From positions 1-37,103 of the forward strand of contig CANMNA010000016.1 in assembly GCA_947499075.1 (NCBI GenBank): DNA of 37,103 nt, given 5' to 3'. The DNA comes from Myxococcales bacterium. Its GTDB lineage: Bacteria > Myxococcota_A > UBA9042. This document shows positions 7,522 to 17,100 of this stretch, one piece after another. The notes beneath the pieces are model-generated. The model was not told the DNA's origin and ran no database searches. It saw nothing but the letters and a program-made list of their open reading frames with translations. Within the stretch, counting starts at the first letter, position 1. Each line of letters begins with the position of its first letter. The translations under genes were made by a program, and so were the position numbers.

Positions 7522-8478
7522 CTACTGCGGCTCCAAGAGCCCACACTCAAACGACTCAATAAACGCCAGATTCTGCGGCTCAAACCCACCTGGCTCGCTG
7601 TCTGACCGCCAACCGACATGCCGCTTGTACGCCGCCGCCACGTCCACCCACGGCGACTTGTTGACGCAACGGTCAAACACGCCGACGACCATGCCGGTGC
7701 GGTGCATGCCGCCGCCACAGTGGACCTGCACATTGCCCTTGGGTGCCGCGCCACCCGGGTGCAGGATTTGCGCCTTGATGAGCGTCGCGACCGCGATCAT
7801 CGCGGCTTTCTTGCCCTCGCCGCCGTCGCCCTCGCGCAAGTCCTCGCGCCAGCCGCCGTGCGGATCGCCGCGTGCGGTGTAGTAGGTACCGCCAACGCCC
7901 TCGACAGCTTTGCGCTCGGCCACTTCTAGCTGCTCAGTCGGCATCGGACCCGCGTACAAGTTGACGATGTGGCGGACATTTCCCGCGCCGACCAAACTCT
8001 GCACACACGAGCCCGCGCGCTCAGGTGCCGGGGTAAAGCTGGTGCGGATCAACAACAACGGCTTGCCGTCACTGCCGACCAAGCCTCCCAGCGGCACTGC
8101 GCCCAAGTTGTGCATATCGCCTTCGACCAACTGGGTCAGCACCAGCCGCCAAAACAAGGTGTCTACCAGTTGCTTGCGCGCCGCTTCGCGCTTGTCGTCG
8201 GGCAAAGTCGCGCCGTGGCGACCGAGTTCGTCCAGGATTTGGCCAGCGGTGAACCTGGCATCGGCCCGCAAACTGGTACTCCAGCGCTGGCGGGGCAGGC
8301 AGCGCAGGTCCGCTGGCGCAAGTTGGCCCTTGGCAAACGCCGCGGTTTCGGCTGGCAGCAGCGCATCGTCGCCGGCGACGGGTGGTGGCGGCGGGCGCAC
8401 CTGCGGACCCGCGGCACTGCAGGCCAGTGAGGCAATGGCCAGCACCAACCACAGGCACGCCCGCAGACCTCGGCTCAT
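7522..8478 (-). CDS. Lipoprotein with protein tyrosine / dual-specificity phosphatase motif
   Basis: The 318-residue protein starts with a short basic segment, a hydrophobic stretch (LWLVLAIASLAC) and a probable lipidated Cys20, followed by a proline-rich linker, so it is likely a lipoprotein facing the periplasm or outside. Near residues 250-262 it has VHCGGGMHRTG, the HC-x5-R phosphatase loop with C254 as nucleophile and R260 binding phosphate. An upstream DPHGGWRED segment could supply the general-acid aspartate. The substrate could be phosphoprotein, phosphoinositide or another phosphoester. Its ATG overlaps the RNase G stop codon in an ATGA arrangement, giving translational coupling. It is the last gene of the minus-strand cluster. 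The fold is confident from the motif; the precise subfamily is not. Confidence 0.75.
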   Translation of the reverse strand: MSRGLRACLWLVLAIASLACSAAGPQVRPPPPPVAGDDALLPAETAAFAKGQLAPADLRCLPRQRWSTSLRADARFTAGQILDELGRHGATLPDDKREAARKQLVDTLFWRLVLTQLVEGDMHNLGAVPLGGLVGSDGKPLLLIRTSFTPAPERAGSCVQSLVGAGNVRHIVNLYAGPMPTEQLEVAERKAVEGVGGTYYTARGDPHGGWREDLREGDGGEGKKAAMIAVATLIKAQILHPGGAAPKGNVQVHCGGGMHRTGMVVGVFDRCVNKSPWVDVAAAYKRHVGWRSDSEPGGFEPQNLAFIESFECGLLEPQ

Positions 8479-10064
8479 GGGGCTCCTTCGCCTGATCCCG
8501 TTGTGACCAAGCGGACCTCTCCGCCATGCCCTTGCCGGTCCTGCACTTCAATCCGGGTGGTGTACTCGCGCTCGAGCGCCCGCAGCGAGCCTGCGAGTTG
8601 GTCGGACAAGATGGCGGCCACCCGCGCTGGCGCCTGCACCCGCAGCACTGGCACGTTGCCGACTGCCGCCCGCAACGTCGCCCGCAGGCGGCCAATTGTC
8701 TCGATCGCCAAGTCCGACGACGAGCGCACAAAGCCGCGGGCGTGGCACGTCGGGCACGGCTCGGTCAGCCGATCAGCCAGCGACTCGCGCACGCGTTTGC
8801 GGGTCAGCTGTACCGTACCGAATTCGCTGACTTTTCCGATGCGGACCCGCGCCCGATCGCGGGCCAGCGCTTCGGCAAACGCCTTGTCCAGGGCCCGGCG
8901 GTCGTCGGCCCGCTTCATATCGACGAAATCGACGATAACCAGCCCGCCAATATTGCGCAGCCGCAGCTGCTGGGCAATCGCCTGACAGGCCTGCAGGTTG
9001 AGCGCCAGCACCGCTTCGTCTAGCCCACCGCCCACGTGCTTGCCCGAGTTGACATCGATGACGGTCATGGCCTCGGTGCGCTCGACGAGCAGCTCGCCGC
9101 CACCGGGTAAATGCACTTTGGGCTCAACCGCTTGGCGGACCCAGCGGTCCAGGCCATAGACGGTAAACAGCGGCAGCGTGCCCTCGTGGACACGCACGTC
9201 CGGCCGCGCATCGGGATGAAAACGCCGCACAAAGGTCGCCACGCGATCGAGATCGCCGCGGTCGCTGATCCACACCGTTTGCGTTTGCGGCCCGACCATG
9301 TCGCGCAGGGCCCGCAGCACCAAGTCCAGGTCGTCGAACAAGAAACTGGGACCAGACGCGGCTTCGAATCGGCTCTGCACATCGGCCCACTGGCGCCGCA
9401 AAAACCCCAAGTCTTCGGCGAGCTCGTGCTCGGTCGCACCATCGCCCACGGTGCGCACGATCGCCCCCGCACCCGGCGGCAGGTGCTTGCGGGCAATCGC
9501 CAGCAACCGCGCCCGCTCCGCTGGGTCGTCGATCATCTTGCTGACGCCCACATGCTGTTCGCGGGCCAGCAGCACCGCGTTGCGGCCGGGCAGCGAGACA
9601 AATGTCGTCACGCGCGGGCCCTTCTTGGCCACCGGCTCGCGCACGACTTGGACCAGCAACTGATCGCCCTGCTTGACCAATTGCGCGATCGGCCGCAGCG
9701 GTTTGCGGGCGCGCGGCTCACCGTCGCTGTCGTCGGCACCGTCGCCTTCGGCGGGGTGATCGGCTGTCCACACGTCGGCGGCGTGCAACAGCGCGGCGCG
9801 GTCCAGGCCAATGTCGAGAAACGCCGCGTCCATACTCGGCAACACCCGCTGCACCGTACCGCAGTAGATGTTGCCGGACAGCCCACGCCCACTGGTCCGC
9901 TCGACCTGGAGTTCGACCACCTGCGGGCCTTGCTGCAGCGCGACTCGGGTCTCTTCGGGGCAGGTCTGGATAAACAGGATCTCAGGCAGCGCAAGGCGCG
10001 GCGCGGGCAGAACAACGGGCTCGGAGGGTTCGGGGGCCTGCGCCAAAATCGCCAACTTGCTCAA
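8475..10064 (-). CDS. rng: Ribonuclease E/G family endoribonuclease
   Basis: The 529-residue protein has the length and motif order of RNase G. An S1 RNA-binding domain lies near residues 50-145 (SGNIYCGTVQRVLPSMDAAF, with an acidic insert near 102-116). The 5'-sensor/RNase H region follows. The catalytic DNase I-like part carries D337 and N339 in IDVNSGK and D379 in VIVDFVDMKR. The zinc-link CPTC has C437 and C440. These correspond to the Mg-binding D303/N305/D346 and the C404/C407 link of E. coli RNase E. It lacks the long degradosome scaffold of RNase E. It would cleave single-stranded AU-rich RNA during rRNA maturation and mRNA decay in the cytoplasm. The start is a TTG overlapping the upstream lipoprotein stop (TTGA). 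Placement between two envelope lipoprotein genes is unusual. Confidence 0.93.
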   Translation of the reverse strand: MSKLAILAQAPEPSEPVVLPAPRLALPEILFIQTCPEETRVALQQGPQVVELQVERTSGRGLSGNIYCGTVQRVLPSMDAAFLDIGLDRAALLHAADVWTADHPAEGDGADDSDGEPRARKPLRPIAQLVKQGDQLLVQVVREPVAKKGPRVTTFVSLPGRNAVLLAREQHVGVSKMIDDPAERARLLAIARKHLPPGAGAIVRTVGDGATEHELAEDLGFLRRQWADVQSRFEAASGPSFLFDDLDLVLRALRDMVGPQTQTVWISDRGDLDRVATFVRRFHPDARPDVRVHEGTLPLFTVYGLDRWVRQAVEPKVHLPGGGELLVERTEAMTVIDVNSGKHVGGGLDEAVLALNLQACQAIAQQLRLRNIGGLVIVDFVDMKRADDRRALDKAFAEALARDRARVRIGKVSEFGTVQLTRKRVRESLADRLTEPCPTCHARGFVRSSSDLAIETIGRLRATLRAAVGNVPVLRVQAPARVAAILSDQLAGSLRALEREYTTRIEVQDRQGHGGEVRLVTTGSGEGAP

Positions 10065-11278
10065 TTGCGCTTGATGTCGAAGCTGCCGTTGACGAGGTAC
10101 GCCTTGGACTTCTTGTCGATCTGGTTGATGAGCTCGGCCGAGAAGGTGCCGACGATGCGGCCGCCGACGTCTTCAAACTGGCTCACGACGATGTCGTAGT
10201 CGGAGCCACCCCACAGCCACTGGACCTTGGTTTGATCGTTGCTGCCGTCGTTGCACAAGATGTTGGTCTCCCCGGCCTCGCCGCCGACTTGGGTGAACGA
10301 GGGATCGGAGGTCTGAAAGTCTTCGAGCGGCCCAATCTGCATCTCGACCTTAAACAGCTCTTTGTCGCCAGACACTTGCAGCGCCTTAAGCACCGGCAGG
10401 TAGTTGGCGGCGGCAAAGTCCATCTTGGTCTCGACGTCGCCGGGACCGGGGGTCTTGGTCTTGCTAAAGGTGACTTTGAACAGATCGGGCGCGTCAAACA
10501 CCACGTCTTTCTTCGGTTTCACTAAGGTGTCGCCGGTACCAACGGCCACCGTGTCCAGTGTCTCGCCAGCGGGCGCGTCGCTGCCCGTCGCCGCGGCATC
10601 GGCAGTGCCGGTGCCACTTGCGGCCAGCTTGGGGTGGCACACGCCGTCAAAGCAGCCCTCGTTGGCCGGGCACGGCTGATCGACCCACGCCCCGCCGACG
10701 TTGTTGCAAACCTGCGCGGTCTTGTCGTCCTTGCAGGTGGCTTCGGTCGGCTTGCACACGCGGTCGCTGCAGGCGCGCGCCGTGGCGTCACAGAACTGAT
10801 TGGAGCCGCACGGCGTGCCTTTGCCCCACACGCCTTTGTCGCAGACATACAGCGTCGAGTTGCCGCACTTGGCGTCGGGACCTTTGGCGCCGTCGCCTTT
10901 GAAGCAGGCGCTGGGCAAACACACGCCGTCGTTGCATTTTTCGGTGGGCGAGCCGGTCTGCTTACAGGTTGTGACTTTGGTAGCCTCGGTCAACCCGTCG
11001 TCGGGGCACTTCATGACCGCCTGATCGTTGCAGGTGATCTGGCCCTTGCTGCACACCGTGGGCGTGCAGGCACCGCCATTGCAGGTTTTGTCGCCGCAAA
11101 ACGTCAGCTTGTAGGCGGTACCGCCGGTGCACTCGGCGACATAGTTGCCCTTGCAGACCAAGGCCCCGTCTTTGCAAAAAGTCTTGGGCGCTTCGACCTT
11201 GACGGGCTCGGGTTTGGCGCAGGCACTGAGGCCAACCAGCGTGAACAGCACGCAGACGACGGGTCGGATCGAAGGCAT
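10061..11278 (-). CDS. Cys-rich lipoprotein, function unknown
   Basis: The 405-residue protein starts at the ATG at 11278, with GAGG nine bases upstream; an earlier in-frame ATG at 11350 lacks a sensible signal sequence. The leader ends in LVGLSAC, a good lipobox. Residues ~35-215 contain many Cys in spaced patterns such as CKDGALVCKGNYVAEC and CNDGVCLPSACFKGD, resembling the Cys-rich repeats common in myxobacterial surface proteins. A low-complexity Ala/Gly/Thr linker follows. The C-terminal ~150 residues look like a beta-rich domain (DLFKVTFSKTKTPGPGD, VQWLWGGSDYDIVV, RIVGTFSAELI). The stop overlaps the RNase G start, so the two are translationally coupled. No catalytic motif is visible. 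It is probably exported and disulfide bonded. Confidence 0.75.
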   Translation of the reverse strand: MPSIRPVVCVLFTLVGLSACAKPEPVKVEAPKTFCKDGALVCKGNYVAECTGGTAYKLTFCGDKTCNGGACTPTVCSKGQITCNDQAVMKCPDDGLTEATKVTTCKQTGSPTEKCNDGVCLPSACFKGDGAKGPDAKCGNSTLYVCDKGVWGKGTPCGSNQFCDATARACSDRVCKPTEATCKDDKTAQVCNNVGGAWVDQPCPANEGCFDGVCHPKLAASGTGTADAAATGSDAPAGETLDTVAVGTGDTLVKPKKDVVFDAPDLFKVTFSKTKTPGPGDVETKMDFAAANYLPVLKALQVSGDKELFKVEMQIGPLEDFQTSDPSFTQVGGEAGETNILCNDGSNDQTKVQWLWGGSDYDIVVSQFEDVGGRIVGTFSAELINQIDKKSKAYLVNGSFDIKRN

Positions 11279-11356
11279 CACGGGCAACCTCAGTTGGCGC
11301 CTGTCGGCGCGGCCAAGCGTGTTGTAGCGAAAATGAGGGGGTTTGCGCAACCGGGG

Positions 11357-12331
11357 TTACCAGCCGAGATCGGCCACCAGCCGCTTGGCCAGCTTCTTGG
11401 GCTTGCCGTCCATCCACCCGCCACAGCGGGCAATTTGCTTGCCGGTCGACTTGCTGACCAGCTTGTCCAGCGCCAGGCGCAGCGTGGCCCGTTCATCGGG
11501 CGGACAAGCGCGGCCGGCCTGGCGCAGCCAGCGATCCAGCGCAAACAGGTCGGTCACGCCGCCCAAGGCCTTGAGGTAATCGACCAAAGCTTGGTGCAGC
11601 GACAACGCGGCATCGGCGCCCAACCACTCCAGCTGGTGGCGCACGTCTTTGCACGCCTTGCGCAGGTCGTGTACGGCTTCTGGACGCGGCCGCTTGCGGG
11701 CTTGCTTGTGGGCAGTCGCCACCCGGCCCAACGCTGTGCGCAGGCCTTCGCCGACCAAGTTGGCGGGCAATTGGGGCGGTAGCGCCGCAGCAAACTTGCG
11801 GTTGATCGCGGCGGCGCTGTGGGCCGCCTTCTGCAAATCAGCAAGCGTCTTAGCGTCGGCATACAGAATCAGGCGCTCCTGCTGCAAAAACAGCGCGATC
11901 GCAGAGGTGGCGTGTTGCACCGGCAGCGGCAGCGCCGCCCACGCCTCGGGCAGCACTTCGGCGTCGCGGGCTTTGGACAGCGTGCGCGCCGTGACTGCGA
12001 TGCGCTGCAGCGGCTGCTTGGCGGTCTTGTCGCCGACCAGACCGGGCGCAATCAACCGCACCAGCGCTTGGGCCTGACGCATGACCCGGCGCAGCGCGTG
12101 GATGTGATCGGCGACATCCTGTTGGCCACACCGGCCCAGTTCGTCGGCACGCGCCGCGACGGCCAGCAACGCATGCTGCACCGCTTGGCCCAGTGGCAGC
12201 GCGCGGGACAAACACGGCGGGCCCCGGTGTTCGGGAGACCCTGTGTCTGGGTCGATGCTTGGCAGCTGTTCGGGCGACGGCAGCGCGGACAGTGCGGCCA
12301 CCGCAAAGGTGGCGTCTTCGGCGGGCAACAT
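11357..12331 (-). CDS. CHAD domain protein
   Basis: The 324-residue protein is a CHAD (conserved histidine alpha-helical) domain. It has the paired conserved blocks DHIHALRRVMRQAQALVRL near residue 80 and VHDLRKACKDVRHQLEWLG near 220, where the His and basic residues of two helical repeats line a charged groove. CHAD domains bind polyphosphate and often act with CYTH-type phosphatases or localise to polyphosphate granules; no CYTH domain is fused here. The protein is helical throughout, has no signal peptide and ends in a basic tail (KPKKLAKRLVADLGW). It lies 82 bases after fumarase and 78 bases before the Cys-rich lipoprotein on the same strand. Polyphosphate binding is family knowledge, not visible directly. 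Confidence 0.85.
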   Translation of the reverse strand: MLPAEDATFAVAALSALPSPEQLPSIDPDTGSPEHRGPPCLSRALPLGQAVQHALLAVAARADELGRCGQQDVADHIHALRRVMRQAQALVRLIAPGLVGDKTAKQPLQRIAVTARTLSKARDAEVLPEAWAALPLPVQHATSAIALFLQQERLILYADAKTLADLQKAAHSAAAINRKFAAALPPQLPANLVGEGLRTALGRVATAHKQARKRPRPEAVHDLRKACKDVRHQLEWLGADAALSLHQALVDYLKALGGVTDLFALDRWLRQAGRACPPDERATLRLALDKLVSKSTGKQIARCGGWMDGKPKKLAKRLVADLGW

Positions 12332-12413
12332 CAGGCACCTACGGACAACCAGATCCGGTGGTGCAGGCTAGCGCAGTCTGGGGGCAAAGCAAGCAGATAC
12401 GGGCAGCCGCCAG

Positions 12414-14033
12414 CTACAGCGTCAAACCCTTGAAAAAGTCATTGCCTTTGTCGTCCACCACGACAAACGCTGGAAAATCTTCCACATCGATGCGCCACAC
12501 CGCCTCCATACCCAGCTCTGGATATTCCAGCACCTCGACCTTCTTGATGCAATCCTGGGCCAGCCGCGCCGCTGGTCCGCCGATCGAGCCCAGGTAAAAC
12601 CCACCGTACTGCTTGCAGGCGTCGGTCACGGCCTGGCTGCGGTTGCCCTTGGCCAGCATGACCAGCGAGCCACCCGCCGCTTGAAACTCCGCGACATAGC
12701 TGTCCATCCGCCCGGCAGTCGTCGGCCCAAACGAGCCCGACGCCATACCCACCGGTGTCTTGGCCGGCCCCGCGTAGTACACCGCGTGCTGCTTGAGGTA
12801 CTCCGGCAGGCCTTGGCCAGCATCGAGCCGCTCCTTGAACTTGGCATGGGCGACGTCGCGCGCCACCACCAGCGACCCCGACAGCGACAACCGCGTCTTG
12901 ATCGGATACTGGCTCAACTGCGCCCGAATCGCCGCCATCGGCTGGTTGAGATCGACCCGCACCACCGCGCCGCCCAGCGTCGCTTCGTCCAAGTCGGGCA
13001 GGTAGTGGGCCGGGTCGCGCTCTAGCGCTTCGATGAACACGCCATCCTTGGTAATCTTGCCCAGGCACTGCCGGTCGGCCGAACAGCTGACCGCGATCGC
13101 CACCGGACAGCTGGCACTGTGTCGCGGCAAGCGCACCACGCGGACATCGTGGCAAAACCACTTGCCGCCAAACTGGGCGCCAATGCCCAGGCGCTGAGTC
13201 ATTTGGTGCACTTGCTCTTCCAGGGCCAAGTCTCGGAACCCGCGGCCCAAGGCATTGCCACTGGTCGGGAGATCGTCCAGATACCGCGCCGACGCCAGCT
13301 TGGCGACCTTGACCGCGTACTCCGCAGACGTGCCGCCGACCACCACCGCCAGGTGATAGGGCGGACAGGCCGCGGTGCCCAGCGTGCGCACTTTGTTCTC
13401 GAGAAACCGCATCAGCGCAATCGGATTGAGCAGCGCCTTGGTCTCCTGATACAGGTAGCTCTTGTTGGCCGACCCGCCGCCTTTGGCCAAAAACAGGAAG
13501 TGGTACTCGTCGCCGGCAGTCGCATACAGCTCGATCTGAGCGGGCAAGTTGTTGCCGGTGTTGACCTCTTTGTACATGTCGAGCGGCGCCATTTGGCTGT
13601 AGCGCAAATTGGTCGACAAATAGGTGTCGGCCACGCCTTGGGCAATCGCCGCTTCGTCCTGGCCATCGGTCAGCACGTTTTGGCCACGCTTGCCCATCAC
13701 GATCGCGGTGCCGGTGTCCTGACACATCGGCAGCACGCCGCCCGCAGCGATGCACGCGTTCTTGAGCAGGTCAAACGCGACGAACCGGTCGTTGCTCGAG
13801 GCCTCTGGGTCGTCGAGAATCCGCCGCAGCTGGGCCAAGTGGCCGGGCCGCAACAAGTGGGCGATGTCGCGCATCGCCTCGCGGGTCAGCAGCCGCAGCG
13901 CTTCAGGGGCTACCTGCAAGAATTGCCGGTCGCCCCACTGCACCAATTGCACGTGATCGGTGGTGATGCGCCGCCACGGCGTGTCGGTGTGGTGGCCCAA
14001 CTGCAGGATTTCTTGGTACTCAAACTCAGCCAT
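12414..14033 (-). CDS. fumA: Class I (iron-sulfur) fumarate hydratase
   Basis: The 539-residue protein is a single-chain class I fumarase, converting fumarate and L-malate in the citric acid cycle. The N-terminal alpha domain holds MCQDTGTA (C104) and [32 protein letters not shown] holds C223 and [18 protein letters not shown] holds C317. These are offset by one from the [4Fe-4S] ligands C105/C224/C318 of E. coli FumA. The C-terminal beta domain contains [23 protein letters not shown], the catalytic beta-domain signature, and AKGNRS. Length is close to the 548 residues of FumA. The start at 14033 is supported by AGAGG; an in-frame upstream start at 14057 is less likely. It is the only central-metabolism enzyme in a run of envelope genes. 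Confidence 0.95.
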   Translation of the reverse strand: MAEFEYQEILQLGHHTDTPWRRITTDHVQLVQWGDRQFLQVAPEALRLLTREAMRDIAHLLRPGHLAQLRRILDDPEASSNDRFVAFDLLKNACIAAGGVLPMCQDTGTAIVMGKRGQNVLTDGQDEAAIAQGVADTYLSTNLRYSQMAPLDMYKEVNTGNNLPAQIELYATAGDEYHFLFLAKGGGSANKSYLYQETKALLNPIALMRFLENKVRTLGTAACPPYHLAVVVGGTSAEYAVKVAKLASARYLDDLPTSGNALGRGFRDLALEEQVHQMTQRLGIGAQFGGKWFCHDVRVVRLPRHSASCPVAIAVSCSADRQCLGKITKDGVFIEALERDPAHYLPDLDEATLGGAVVRVDLNQPMAAIRAQLSQYPIKTRLSLSGSLVVARDVAHAKFKERLDAGQGLPEYLKQHAVYYAGPAKTPVGMASGSFGPTTAGRMDSYVAEFQAAGGSLVMLAKGNRSQAVTDACKQYGGFYLGSIGGPAARLAQDCIKKVEVLEYPELGMEAVWRIDVEDFPAFVVVDDKGNDFFKGLTL

Positions 14034-14115
14034 GGCCCAACCTCTGTTGGCGACCACGGCGCGGGACCATGCCGCTGCTCACCAGTTCGGCATTTTGCGG
14101 GACTAGCCCGCAAGC

Positions 14116-17100
14116 CTAGCGGAACTGGCCCTGCGACACCGTGGGCGCCGTGCCACCTTTGTCATTGAAAAATTGTAGCAATTGCTTGCCATCGCCCAGC
14201 ACCACCAGCTTGGCCAGCATCGCCAAGGTCGCGGTCGCGCCGCTGCCAAAACTGGCTTCCGCAGCAAGCGGTGCCGCAGTGGCCGAGAAATCGCGGACGC
14301 TGCCCAGACCAGCCACGTTCCACACCAAGGCGACACCGCCATTGCGCGCGCGCAACGACGGCTGAATCTGATTGCCCGCTGCCTGTTCATTGGCCTGCGC
14401 GACCGCCGCGCCACCCAGCACGCTCAAGTTGACGTCGTACGGCCGGATCGCGATGCCAGTGCCGGTGCCACTCTCGATGCCTTCGCCCGACCACGCCACC
14501 ACAAAGCTGGTGCCGGTCCACGCAACGGTCGGCTGCTGCTGGTTGGCAGAGTTGGCAGCGGTCGACAGGGTCAACAAGCTGGCGGCCAGAGTCCCAGCGC
14601 TGCTGAGCGTCCGCGCCCGGATTTTGCCCTTGCCGGTGGGTTGCTTGTGGACAAACACAATGGCGCAGTCGCCGCTGGGCTTGCATGCCACAGCCGGGCT
14701 ATCCTGATCGCCGTCGATGGCGTCATTGACGGACGTGCTCTGGTTGGCGATAAGCGTTGCCACCAAGCCCTTGCCGGTCGCATCGAAGGTCCGCAGACCA
14801 ATGGCATAGCCCGAGAAATCGAGGTCTTCAGCGGCCCACACAGCGACAATCGTCGATCCAAAGCTCGCCAATGCGGGCTGATCTTGATTGGCCGTGGTGT
14901 CCGGATCGTTGGCGATGACCGGGTTGCCCTGCAGCTTGCCGTCTTTGTCGAAGACGCCCAAGGCGATGTCTTTGTCGTCGTGGGTGGTCACCCAGGCAAT
15001 CGCAAAGCCCGCGCCGATCGCCGTCGCCGCCAGCCGCGAGCCTTTGATCGGCTTGCGGTCGCCCTGACCGACCACACTTGGGCCCTTGGCGACACCAGTG
15101 GCGCTGAACATCCGGACCCGCAGCTCGCCGACGCTGCCCTTGTCGACGGTCCAGGCTACCGCCACGCTGCCGTCGGCCAACACCACGCTATCGTGCCAGA
15201 CCGCGGCTTCGGCGGTGTCGCTGAGCGCAAACGGACCATCAGGCACGCAGTCGCCGGCACCTGCGCATTTCTCGCCGCTGGCGCAGTTGGCTATGGGCGA
15301 CGAGGTCAGGCCATCGGCCGAACACTGCACAACTTTTGCCTTGTCGGCGACATCGCAGGTCTTGGCATTGGGCGCGCACACCACGCATTGACCGTTGACG
15401 CAAGCCGGCTTGTCGCTGGGGCAGGCTTTGGCCGCCGACAGCGTGCCCGCGCTGCAGGTTTGCTGGCTGTCCGTGGACGCACACAGCGCAGCGCCATTGT
15501 CGATCAGGCTCACCTTGCCTGCGGCGTCGGCCACCGCGCACTGTTTGGCGTCCAGCGCACATGCTTTGGTGTTGCCGCCAGCAAGCGCGACGCACACGCC
15601 GCTTGCGCACTGGTCATTGGCGGTGCAGGGAGCAGCGGGGGCGCACACCGCGGTGTCGGCCTTGCCATCGCAGTCGTTGTCCTTGGCGTCGCACGTCGCC
15701 TCAATCGCTTCGTAGCCGGATACACTACTGAAGTTGCACAAGTATTTGCCGCCCAGACACAGCGCAGTCACGCCGGCGCTACACACACCCTGGGCCGGGC
15801 AGCTAGCGGCGTCGCTCAAGTTTTCGTCGGTCAAGCCGTCGCAGTCGTTGTCCTTGCCGTCGCAGGCTTTTTCGGTGGCCTCGTAGCCGACCGCGGCGCT
15901 GGTGTCGCAGCTCCATTTGCCGGCGGCGCAGCTCGCGGTCGCTTTGCCCGCACACACGCCCACGCTGCATCCAGCTTTGCTACCGTCCAAGGCCTCGGGC
16001 TCGTCGGTCTTGCCGTTGCAATTGTTGTCCAAGCCGTCGCACACCGTCTCGGTCACGTTTTGGTAGCCGAGCACGTGGGTGTAGTCGCAGCTGGCCTTGC
16101 TGGCGGCGCAGGTGACCGCGACGCCCCACTGGCACACGCCTTGCAGGTTGCAGCTGTTCTTGGCCACGTCGAGCGACTCGTCGGTCTGGCCATCGCAGTC
16201 GTTGTCTTTGCCGTCGCAGGTCTGCTCGAACGGCTCGTAGCCCTTGGTTACCAGCGCGGTCCAGTCGCACTGCCACAGGTTGCTGGCGCAGGTGGCCACG
16301 CCGTCGGCGCACACGCCCTTGCTGCCGCACGGCGACGGGCTGGGCTTGCTGGCGATGTTGTCGACCTGACCGTCGCAGTCGTTGTCCTTGCCGTCGCACT
16401 GGCTCTCGGTCGCCTCGTAGCCGGCGGTCTTGGCGTAGCTGCAGGCGAACTGGCCAGCCGTGCAGACGCGGGCCACCGCGCCCTTGGCGGCGCACACGCC
16501 CTTGGTGCTACACCCGGCAGTGTCGGTGGCCTGCAGCGGCAACTCGCTGCCGGGATAGCTGTCGGTGGTGCCATCGCAGTCGTTGTCCAGCCCGTCGCAG
16601 CTGGTCTCGTTGGCCTCAAAGGTGGCTGCGGTGTAGGCGCACACTGGCTGGCCGCCCTTGCACACGATGTCGCTTGCGGTCGCACAGACGCCAAGCGCTT
16701 TGCAGGTGGCCTTGCCGGCCAATGCGGCGGGGCTCAAGCCGCTATCGATCGCACCGTCACAGTCGTTGTCCTTGCCGTCGCACAAGGTCTCGGCGGCTTC
16801 GTAGTCGCTGGCTTTGTCGTAGCCGCAGGTCCAACCGGGCTCGCCGGCGCAGGTGGGCGCGGCCAAACCGGCGCACACGCCGCTGCGCTTGCAGTCGGTG
16901 GCCTTGGGCTGAACTTCCTCGTCGGTCTTGCCGTCGCAGTCGTTGTCTTTGCCGTCGCAAGTGGTCTCGCTGGCTTCGAAGCCCAGCGTGGCCCCAAAGC
17001 CACAGAGCCACTGGCCACCCAGGCACAGCATGGCCGGCTTGACGCCGCCGCACACGCCGACGGCTGGGCACACCTTGGTCGCGTCGCCGATGGCGCCTTC

